Of a stretch of 64,000 bases of DNA, positions 1 to 6,578 are shown piece after piece; position 1 is the stretch's first letter, and each line of letters opens with the position of its first letter. The notes beneath the pieces are model-generated. The model saw only the letters and a list, made by a program, of their open reading frames with translations. It did no database searches and was not told the DNA's origin. The position numbers were made by a program, and so were the translations under genes. Source of the stretch: Actinomycetota bacterium (GTDB lineage: Bacteria; Actinomycetota; Acidimicrobiia; Acidimicrobiales; JAJPHD01); assembly GCA_021325455.1 (NCBI GenBank), contig JAJPHD010000008.1, positions 1 through 64,000 on the forward strand, given 5' to 3'.

Positions 1-84
1 GGCTTCCACAGCCCCGAAGCCCTCATCGCCATGGCCATGCTCACCCGAGGCGGCTGCTGCCCGCCCCTACCCGACCGGAAGTGA
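1..84 (+). pseudogene. C-terminal tail of a possible transposase (cut by window edge)
   Basis: Frame 1 reads about 27 codons (GFHSPEALIAMAMLTRGG..., ending LPDRK) to a TGA at 82-84. The tail resembles, from memory, C-termini of some actinobacterial transposases that end in a GG-CPPLPGR-like motif, but the catalytic part lies outside the window. It could be the end of an intact element or a remnant. Its position at the edge of a region with degraded genes fits a mobile-element boundary. The family cannot be named from this fragment. Confidence 0.35.
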
Positions 85-373
85 CCCACGACAACGACAG
101 GAGAGCCGAGCCTCCATAGAAGAACAAGGGGAAACGGGCCGAAATTGAACAAATGCGGTCGAAAAACCGCCTGACCAGCAACTCCGCAGGTCGGCACCAG
201 AGGGTGCGGCCAGGGCAGCCGACCGACGCTGCGGGCGCGGCAGAGCGCTGCCGGCCGACCGGTGGCATCGGAAAGTTCAGCTTCGTCATGGGCTTGCCCA
301 CGACCGGACGAGCGCGCCAGGGAGCGGAAATGAGACATCCATCCGCACGCGAAGTCAAGGGGTCTTCGAAGAT

Positions 374-389
374 TCTCTCGATCGAGAGA
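374..389. repeat. Perfect 16-bp palindrome
   Basis: TCTCTCGATCGAGAGA is exactly self-complementary. It lies 157 bp upstream of the GTG start at 546. It could be an operator for a dimeric regulator or part of a mobile-element end. No function can be assigned. Confidence 0.4.
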
Positions 390-414
390 CCCAGGTCAGG
401 GCCTCGCTTTCGCG

Positions 415-444
415 CCACCCCGCCTTGCGAGCGAGGCGGGGTGG
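415..444. repeat. Inverted repeat, 11-bp stem with 8-nt loop
   Basis: CCACCCCGCCT pairs perfectly with AGGCGGGGTGG across an 8-nt loop. No T-run follows on either side, so it is not a textbook intrinsic terminator. It could be a rho-type terminator stem, an operator or a mobile-element end. Confidence 0.4.
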
Positions 445-545
445 GAAAGTCCGGAGCCTCGGGAAACAAGCTGCCCGGCGTGCCTTTCGCGCGGCCACTA
501 CGTTGGACGTCGTCATCCTTCAAGGTGACGCAAGGAGGGATTGCG

Positions 546-1703
546 GTGCGACGAGCGGGTGAGGAATCGTGGCATCTGTCGGTCGACGACAACCTGGACC
601 TGCTCCATCTGGCCCTCTACGTCCGAGACGCCTGCCGACTCGCTATCCCCGACGACTCGTCGGTTCCTCCGCTGCTCGATGGTGATGTGGTCGACCACTC
701 TGGTGTGCTCGACCCCGCTGTCCGTGGCGTCGCCGGAGCACAGTGGCTCTCGTGGTGGAAGGACATCCTGAGCCTCAAGACGGCGGAAGCGCTCCGGACC
801 CTCCGATTCTCCGACTCGCAACTGACGACCCTGGATGTCCTCGTAGTCGTTGATGAGCATCTCCTCGACTGGCCTGAGCTCGACGTCCTGGCATCTCGCC
901 CAGAGCTCCGTCGCGCCGTGATCGCATGTCACGACGACGCCGTCCGCTGGCGCGGTGATCGCAGCCGGCGTCTTGGCGCCCGGGACCCGGGGACTCGGGG
1001 GTTGGCACACCTGCCGGTCCCCGCCATCGCCGAAGGGGTCATCCAGCGGTTGGGTGTCTCGCCGGGGCGGGTGCGAGCAGCAGTATTCGTACTCGGCGTA
1101 GAGGGAGAATGGTCTGCCCGCCCGTTCCCCGGCCTCCTCCTCTGTTCGGCTTCTCTCGCGATCGACACCCAGAGGCTCACCCCGCTGCTCGAAGGCGCCT
1201 TCGCTTCGGGCACCGCAGCGGAGGGCGTCGTCATCCCCGGTCGAACGCGGAAGACCCGTGCGCTCCCCCCTTCGGTGATCCACGAGCCGATGGTGTTGTG
1301 GGAGAGGGATGGGGCGTCGCTCACCTGCGAGCGGGTCATCCCGTACCACGACGGGTTCGAGATCGAGCTTCGGCGCAACGGCCTCGGCTCACCGTCGAGC
1401 TCGGATGCGACAGCACCTCGTAGGCGGCCCAACCGGCGGTTCGTCGGCCTTCGGATCAGGCTCAGCTTCGCTGACGGGCGCGAGGAGCTCCTCGACGACG
1501 TGGAACGACCGGACCGAGAAGGTCCAATCACGCTGAGCGCCTTTGGCCGCCGAGAATCCGGTGACGACACGCTATGGCTGTGGGTGATGCCCCTTCCCCC
1601 TCCGGGCGAGGTCCGCATGACGGTCGAATGGCCGACCTACGGCATCGATCCCGTCAGCGTGTCCTTTGACGGAGCCGACATACGTCGGAGACGTACCGCG
1701 TAG
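546..1703 (+). CDS. Hypothetical protein, no recognised domain
   Basis: The ORF track opens this frame at 153, but the best start is GTG at 546. AAGGAGG at 532-538 sits 7 nt upstream of it, and the residues before it are low-complexity. The resulting protein is about 385 aa. It appears cytosolic: no signal peptide or membrane helix is seen. It is Trp-rich in places (SWWKDI, DAVRW) and has a basic C-terminus (ADIRRRRTA). I do not recognise the family. Its neighbours are degraded or accessory genes, so it may belong to a mobile or defence-type island, but nothing in the sequence shows that directly. Confidence 0.6.
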   Translation: MRRAGEESWHLSVDDNLDLLHLALYVRDACRLAIPDDSSVPPLLDGDVVDHSGVLDPAVRGVAGAQWLSWWKDILSLKTAEALRTLRFSDSQLTTLDVLVVVDEHLLDWPELDVLASRPELRRAVIACHDDAVRWRGDRSRRLGARDPGTRGLAHLPVPAIAEGVIQRLGVSPGRVRAAVFVLGVEGEWSARPFPGLLLCSASLAIDTQRLTPLLEGAFASGTAAEGVVIPGRTRKTRALPPSVIHEPMVLWERDGASLTCERVIPYHDGFEIELRRNGLGSPSSSDATAPRRRPNRRFVGLRIRLSFADGREELLDDVERPDREGPITLSAFGRRESGDDTLWLWVMPLPPPGEVRMTVEWPTYGIDPVSVSFDGADIRRRRTA

Positions 1704-2138
1704 CACTCCAGCTTCCAGCCCCCGGGGACCCTTGCTTGTGAAGTCGCTCCGGCTCACGACGCGGGCCTTGGCCAAGGCGCGCTCCGCGGCAGTGCCCATT
1801 GACAAGCTGTCAGCCCGGAGTTCCCACCTTCGGCCCGTCCGATCCGAGTCCGAGCTCCTTGCCCGCACCGCCGATCTCGGGCGGAGAGGCCACGGCACCC
1901 TAGCCAGCAACAGGCCGGCCACCGAGCGGTCCACCTGTAGGTGTGCCGGGGTGGCCAGCTCGGCCACCGAGTACAGGTCGCCCCGCCCGGGCCGGCGAGC
2001 GTCGTCCGACGTGGAGTCGCGTGGACGAAGCGAGCGTCTCTCGGTCATCATGGCCGAGATGGTGCCCGTGGTCGATGACATCCTGGCTCCCCCGTTGGAG
2101 TCGCGCTTCTCGATCGACTCGAACTTGCCGGGCGAGGG
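1704..2138. other. Ambiguous open region, possibly broken coding sequence
   Basis: About 435 bp with strong GC3 bias in plus frame 1 (ORF 1666..2430). The minus-strand ORF 1572..2834 shares the same third positions, so bias cannot decide the strand. The plus reading (...VPIDKLSARSSHLRPV..., VVDDILAPPLESRF) could run into the 2139 frame if a frameshift lies near 2140. The minus reading (...GDLYSVAELATPAHL...) is also protein-like. I recognise neither. Frame 3 has a stop at 2076, so the downstream gene cannot extend upstream of about 2079 without a shift. Confidence 0.35.
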
Positions 2139-3113
2139 ATGTTCTGCCCATTCGACGCGCTTACGGACAGCGATCCCGAATCGGTTGGGCGCGCCGTCGC
2201 GACGGTGGGGACGATGGCGGTCGAGCAGCTCCTCCACACGGCACTCGACGCTGCCGATCAGCTCGCGGGGCCATGGACCGGCGGCGCACCCGACAGCCTC
2301 GCCCTGGCATACGAACTCGCCCCGGCAAGGCGTCCCCTTGCCGAAGCGCTCTGCCGGCGATTCTGCGAGGCGCTCGCCGGCCCGACTGATACCCAGGAAC
2401 ACTGGCTCGGCGGACGCCAGCCCGGGATGACGGTCGTCCCAGGGTTCGTCGACTTCTCCGATGTCTACGGCAACGGCGAGTTCACGTGGTCGGGGTTCTG
2501 GACCGTCAGTTCCCCCGCCGGAGAGATCCACGATGATCTGGTGGCTGCATGGGAGATGTTCCCGGGCCCGATCTCGAGGTGGCACATGCCAATCAACCCC
2601 AACGCACGGGTCTGGACCATCGACCACCCGGCCGACTGGGTCCGCCTCGTCGAGAGGTTTCCGAGGGTGGCGACCGAACTCCACGCGGGATGGGAGCTTC
2701 CTGGGCCTAACCAGCACAAGAGGGACGTGGCACATCTCGCCGCGATACCTGCACAACACGGAGTACGGACGGTGGTTGATCGCCACGTACTGCCCGACTG
2801 GGATGCGGTCGCCAGTGAGTACGACGGCGTGCACCTGAGCTGGGCCGGTTTCATCACGACCGAGGGATTCGTGAGCGACCTCGGCGATCGCGGAGCCACC
2901 ATGCTGCGCTACTGGAGCAGCGAGCGGACGCTGTGGCTCCGCGACGTCTTCGGCGAACCAGAGCCGCTCGAGGCTCCACTGCTCACGGGCAATGTGTCAG
3001 ATGCGCTCGGCATCGACGTGACTCGCGACAACGAAGACCGAGCCGCGTCGGACAGGGAGGAGATCGCGGTCCGGTTGAACCGTCGACCTGAGAGACTCTC
3101 GCCCGGCTTCTGA
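2139..3113 (+). CDS. Hypothetical protein with apparent paired frameshifts
   Basis: The frame encodes 324 aa from ATG 2139, or from ATG 2214. I do not recognise the family. Tryptophan- and proline-rich stretches (FTWSGFWTV, HLSWAGFIT) suggest a folded soluble protein. Between about 2720 and 2790 the annotated frame becomes AT-rich at third positions. The +1 frame there is GC3-rich and reads GTWHISPRYLHNTEYGRWLI. After 2790 the original frame is coding again (DWDAVASEYDGVHLSWAGF). The most natural reading is one extra base near 2700-2727 and one missing C near 2784 (TAC-TG for TAC-CTG). This could be sequencing error or early decay. Confidence 0.5.
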   Translation: MFCPFDALTDSDPESVGRAVATVGTMAVEQLLHTALDAADQLAGPWTGGAPDSLALAYELAPARRPLAEALCRRFCEALAGPTDTQEHWLGGRQPGMTVVPGFVDFSDVYGNGEFTWSGFWTVSSPAGEIHDDLVAAWEMFPGPISRWHMPINPNARVWTIDHPADWVRLVERFPRVATELHAGWELPGPNQHKRDVAHLAAIPAQHGVRTVVDRHVLPDWDAVASEYDGVHLSWAGFITTEGFVSDLGDRGATMLRYWSSERTLWLRDVFGEPEPLEAPLLTGNVSDALGIDVTRDNEDRAASDREEIAVRLNRRPERLSPGF

Positions 3114-3130
3114 TAGGCGGACCGCCACTC

Positions 3131-3910
3131 ATGGTCGGTCGAACGTCCGACACCGAAGGACGCAGGAAGGGACGCCCTCGTGTGTTTAGCTGGTCGTGTA
3201 TCGCCCCTCGCGGCGTGGATCACGTTGCGGACACGAGCGCTTGGAGGCGTGTTCGCACGTCCAGCAGGTTCGAATACGAGCGACTACGGCCCACCACGGT
3301 GACACGGGGGACCTGGTCCCACCACGGTGAGGGGCCCGGAGCTTCCCCTCCCGAAGCGGTCTGCGCCGGGGCGGAGAAGGAGCCGGGCCCCCCTGGAGCA
3401 CAGGAGAAGCCAAGGACCCCGAGGCCGACCGGTGACCTCACCCTCCAATTGCACCTGCTCTCTCGGTGGTGTGAAGAGCGTTCGGAAAAGGAGGAGGTCA
3501 CCAAGACCATCGCGGCCTTCCTCAATGCCGACGGCGGCACGCTGCTGGTCGGCGTGGACGACAAGGGGCAAGTGGTGGGCCTGGAAGCGGACTTCGCAGT
3601 GCTGGGAGCCGGCAAGTCGGACTGGGACCATTGGCTGCTGGCTCTGGGGCAGGCGGCCAAGAAGTCTCTCGGTGCCGAGGCCTGGGCGACCGTCCATGTC
3701 TCGGCGGTACGCCGGGAAGGCAAGACGGTGGCCGTGGTGGCCTGTCCCCACCGCAACACCGAGACCTGGCATGGCCAAGAGGACAAGGCCGTCTTCTACC
3801 TCCGGTGCAACAACGAGACCCAGCGGCTGTACCCACCGGCTGCGGCGAGGTACATCCGCCAGCGCTGGCCCCTGGAGGCCCAACCGCCCCGGGCGGAGAG
3901 GCACGGCTGA
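3131..3910 (+). CDS. AlbA_2 (Schlafen-type) domain protein, N-terminus uncertain
   Basis: The C-terminal 150 or so residues match the AlbA_2 putative DNA-binding domain. KEEVTKTIAAFLNADGGTLL and GVDDKGQVVGLEAD are the typical core, followed by a FYLRCNNETQRL strand and a closing AARYIRQRWPL helix. The usual first strand of the domain (E..xLEFK) is degenerate here (LTLQLHLLSRW). The first 95 or so residues lack coding bias, so the true start is unclear and may be a late TTG near 3449. The gene may be N-terminally truncated or shifted. Family members occur as transcription regulators or in defence and mobile contexts. The partner here is unknown. Confidence 0.6.
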   Translation: MVGRTSDTEGRRKGRPRVFSWSCIAPRGVDHVADTSAWRRVRTSSRFEYERLRPTTVTRGTWSHHGEGPGASPPEAVCAGAEKEPGPPGAQEKPRTPRPTGDLTLQLHLLSRWCEERSEKEEVTKTIAAFLNADGGTLLVGVDDKGQVVGLEADFAVLGAGKSDWDHWLLALGQAAKKSLGAEAWATVHVSAVRREGKTVAVVACPHRNTETWHGQEDKAVFYLRCNNETQRLYPPAAARYIRQRWPLEAQPPRAERHG

Positions 3911-4036
3911 TCGGCTGGCGAGGGACGGGCCCGGGCCCGCCATCACCCCTGCCGTGGCGGCATGTTCCGCTCAGGGAGCGGGAAAGAGCTTGCCCCGGGC
4001 CGGCGGCTCACCGACGCGGGCCTCGAGGAACCGCCG

Positions 4037-4729
4037 TCAGCTGAGCGTGTCCAGGCCTGCAGTGAGGATCCGGGCGAGCTCGGCGGGCCTGGTGAGCATC
4101 GGCCAGTGGCCCGAGTCGATGTCTACCAGCTCGACGTGGCGGGCTCGGGCCAGCTCGGGGATGTTCCCGGCCTCGATCCAGCCCCGCACGTCGGCCGGGC
4201 TGAACTCGGGGCAGACGACCATCACCGGCACCTCGTAGCGACGCTCGTCGCCGAGGTGAACCACCCCCTTGGTCACCCCCTCCGGAACGGGGATGGCGGC
4301 CGCCACGAAACGGCGTCTCGCCTCCTCGTCCAGGTCGGCGGCGTCGGGTCCCTCGAAGGGCTCCCAGCCGGGGAAGGGTACGACCCCGTCGGTCGGCTCC
4401 AAGGAGGCCATGTGGGTCTCGCCGTCCGCCAAGGGGAACCCGCCGATGAGGACCACCTGGGCCACCTTGTCGGGCCGCCGGTCGGCGGCGATCCAGGCCA
4501 GATTGACCGCCGCCGAGTGACCGACCACCATGACCCTGCCCTCGGCGGCGTCCACCGCCCCGACAACCGCTGCCACCTGGTCCTCGAGGGTGACGGTGCT
4601 GCTCTCCCCTGCGCCTTGACCGGGGAGATCGACGGGTAGGGGACGGTGCCCTTGGGCCTCGAGGTCGGAGGCGACATCGGCCCAGACGGAGCCGGCGAGC
4701 CACAGCCCGGGGACGAGGATGATGTCCAT
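4037..4729 (-). CDS. Alpha/beta-fold hydrolase
   Basis: A 230-aa cytosolic hydrolase of usual length. The start is ATG at 4729, with AAGGAGG at 4741-4735. The track's 669-aa version is read-through of the same frame upstream. Motifs in order: MDIILVPGLWLAG (oxyanion region), VMVVGHSAAVNLAW (nucleophile elbow G-H-S-A-A, Ser near residue 90), an acidic residue in the PEFSPADV strand, and DSGHWPM with the catalytic His near the C-terminus. The substrate is unknown. It follows the GntR gene on the same strand after 185 bp, so it may be the last gene of the catabolic cluster or a separate unit. Esterase, lactonase or haloalkane-type activity are all possible. Confidence 0.8.
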   Translation of the reverse strand: MDIILVPGLWLAGSVWADVASDLEAQGHRPLPVDLPGQGAGESSTVTLEDQVAAVVGAVDAAEGRVMVVGHSAAVNLAWIAADRRPDKVAQVVLIGGFPLADGETHMASLEPTDGVVPFPGWEPFEGPDAADLDEEARRRFVAAAIPVPEGVTKGVVHLGDERRYEVPVMVVCPEFSPADVRGWIEAGNIPELARARHVELVDIDSGHWPMLTRPAELARILTAGLDTLS

Positions 4730-4914
4730 CGTCTCCTCCTTGCCTTGCCGAGGGGTCCACCACCTCGGCCACGGGCACCTTAGGTCACCTTCCGGACGAT
4801 CCACTTCCTGTTCCCTCGTCGCAGGGGGCAGCAAGCTTCGACAGGCGATGGCCCCGCTGGCAGGTCGCCACTCGTCCGCCCTGGGAGCGGGCCCGGCCGC
4901 TGGCGGCTGGGCGC

Positions 4915-5589
4915 CTACGGCTCTCCCCATCCCGTGGCGTCTCCAGGGGCGCCGTCGTCGGAGGGCCCGGGCTGGCCTTCCACGTAGTGCTCCCGGATCG
5001 CCGCCTCCACCACGGCGCGCCGCCTGGTCGAGAGGGCCTGGGCCAGCTGGCGGTGGCGGCTCACCAGGTCGTACAGGTCGAGATGCTGGCAGTCCAGGGC
5101 CACCCGCATCAGCGCCCCCATCTGGCCATCGAGTGAGTGCCACAGCTTGCCCACCGTCGGGCGCCGCCCGGCCGCCACGACCAGGCCGTGGAACCGGGTG
5201 TCGGCCTGGACGGCGCCGAGCATGTCCCCCTCGGCAGCGGCCTTCTCCATGGCGGCGATCTCTTCCTCCAGGCCCTCCGTGAGGTCGTCCCCGTGCCGGC
5301 CCAGCCACTCCCCCGCCGCCGACGCCTCCAGGACGTAGCGGGCGAAGCAGACGTCGCGGGCGTCCTCCCTCGACATACGGGCCACCCGGCACTGGCGGCG
5401 AGGGGTCAGCTCGACCAGCCCCTCGCCCTGGAGGTCGCGCAGGGCCTGGCGGACTGTTGTCCGGCTCACATCGAACTCGGCAGCCAGCTCCGTCTCGAGG
5501 AGGCGGGCCCCGAAGGGCAGCTCGGCGTTGAGTATGCGCCGTCTCAAGGTCTGCCTCACGGCATCGGGCAGGGACAGGTGCTCGAGCAT
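4915..5589 (-). CDS. GntR-family transcriptional regulator (FadR/FCD subfamily)
   Basis: A 224-aa regulator. The winged helix is at about residues 5-70: LPDAVRQTLRRRILNAEL, then DVSRTTVRQALRDLQGEGLV. The all-helical FCD effector-binding domain follows (RYVLEASAAGEWL, ADTRFHGLVVAAG, HRQLAQAL), with the usual acidic and His residues of a metal or carboxylate site. ATG 5589 overlaps the stop of the upstream oxidoreductase (TGATG), so translation is coupled. FCD regulators usually sense carboxylate metabolites of the pathway they control. A TTGTCGACAA palindrome in the promoter at 14933-14961 fits the operator style of this subfamily, so this protein is the likely local repressor. Confidence 0.85.
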   Translation of the reverse strand: MLEHLSLPDAVRQTLRRRILNAELPFGARLLETELAAEFDVSRTTVRQALRDLQGEGLVELTPRRQCRVARMSREDARDVCFARYVLEASAAGEWLGRHGDDLTEGLEEEIAAMEKAAAEGDMLGAVQADTRFHGLVVAAGRRPTVGKLWHSLDGQMGALMRVALDCQHLDLYDLVSRHRQLAQALSTRRRAVVEAAIREHYVEGQPGPSDDGAPGDATGWGEP

Positions 5590-6578
5590 CACCCTCGCTC
5601 CCTGGCTCCCCGGGCCTCAGAAGCCAGCATGTGCAGAGAGCGGGCGTTCCCGAGGGAGGTTTCCGAGGCGAGATGGCGGGGCTCCTCGTCGCCGGCCAGC
5701 ACAGCCGCGATGTGCCGCAGGGCAGCGGTGAAGGAATGCTCATCGGTGGTTGGGCTCTCCCGGAAGCCGGTGCCCCCAGCCGGGTGGACCTCCAAGGGGT
5801 CGCCGACCTTGGGGTGGAAGGGGTTCTGCACGTGTATCTGGCCCTCCGAGCCGAGGAGCCGGGTGTAGGTGTCGTAGGTGCGGGCGAACCCACAGGAGAA
5901 GAGCAGGCGCCGCTGCGAGGGGAAGCCGAGCGAGCCCCACATCTCGGTCTCCACCTCCCGCCCCCAGTTGCCCAGGGCCCAGGCCTGAGCTGGCTCCGCC
6001 GCGAAGAGGTCCCGGGCCAGGCGGACGGGGTAGCAACCAACGTCATTTAGCGCCCCCCCTCCCAGCTCTGCCGACAGGCGGATGTTGTCCGGGCGCGACA
6101 GGAGGAAGTGGAAGCTGGACTGGATCTCCCGCAGCTCCCCGATCACGCCCTCGCCGATGAGCCGGCACAGGCGTTGGTACTGGGGGCCGAAGGGGAAGAC
6201 GAAGGCCTCCCACAGCAGCCCGCCCGTCCGCCGGGCGGCAGCCAGGACGGCCTCGGTCTCGTCGGGGTCCAGGCACAGAGGTTTCTCGCACAGGACGGCC
6301 TTGCCTGCCTCCAAGGCCTTGATGGTCCAAGAGGCGTGGAGGTTGTTCGGCAAGGGCACGTACACGGCGTCCACGGCGGGGTCCCCGAGCACCGCCTCAT
6401 AGCCCTGGACCGCCCTCTCGACCCCCGCCGCGCTGGCAAAGGCCTGTGCCTTGGACCGCTCCCGGCTGGCCACCACCGTGGCTCTCCCCCCAGCCTCCCG
6501 AAGGGCGGGCAGGAAGGCCGCCCGGGCGATGTTGGCCGTGCTCAGGATGCCCCAGCGGGGGGCGGCTGCCTCAGTCAT
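5589..6578 (-). CDS. Gfo/Idh/MocA-family NAD(P)-dependent oxidoreductase
   Basis: A 329-aa cytosolic dehydrogenase of normal length. N-terminal Rossmann fold: WGILSTANIARAAFLPAL, a variant of GxGxxG that lacks the usual glycines. YVPLPNNLHASWTIKALEAG and KAVLCEKPLCLD (the EKP motif, with the catalytic Lys) follow. The C-terminal substrate domain carries GGGALNDVGCYPVRLARDLF, the D..GCY..H-like catalytic segment. ATG 6578 overlaps the end of the amidohydrolase-like gene by 8 nt. The track extends to 6719, but that part is antisense-like and runs inside the upstream gene. Likely substrates are sugars, inositols or dihydrodiols. The neighbours suggest a catabolic role. Confidence 0.88.
   Translation of the reverse strand: MTEAAAPRWGILSTANIARAAFLPALREAGGRATVVASRERSKAQAFASAAGVERAVQGYEAVLGDPAVDAVYVPLPNNLHASWTIKALEAGKAVLCEKPLCLDPDETEAVLAAARRTGGLLWEAFVFPFGPQYQRLCRLIGEGVIGELREIQSSFHFLLSRPDNIRLSAELGGGALNDVGCYPVRLARDLFAAEPAQAWALGNWGREVETEMWGSLGFPSQRRLLFSCGFARTYDTYTRLLGSEGQIHVQNPFHPKVGDPLEVHPAGGTGFRESPTTDEHSFTAALRHIAAVLAGDEEPRHLASETSLGNARSLHMLASEARGARERG

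Larger units (their letters stand above)
85..545. other. Intergenic stretch without a convincing gene
   Basis: About 460 bp between the possible transposase tail and the first gene. Both strands have open frames (for example 41..592 on minus), but none shows the GC3 pattern or a recognisable motif. It holds a 16-bp palindrome and an 11-bp inverted repeat, listed separately, and ends with the ribosome-binding site of the next gene. Confidence 0.5.

Noticed and set aside
41-592. 183-aa minus-strand ORF at the left edge
   Set aside because: No ribosome-binding site, motif or consistent wobble bias. It crosses both inverted repeats and the Shine-Dalgarno sequence of the 546 gene.
3255-3290. tRNA-like T-loop GGTTCGAAT
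   Set aside because: The flanking bases do not pair into a T-stem, and no acceptor, D or anticodon arm can be built around it.
3220-3786. 188-aa minus-strand ORF ending LLDVRTRLQALVSAT
   Set aside because: The C-terminal 25 residues look protein-like, but most of the frame is antisense of the AlbA_2 domain, and no family is recognised.
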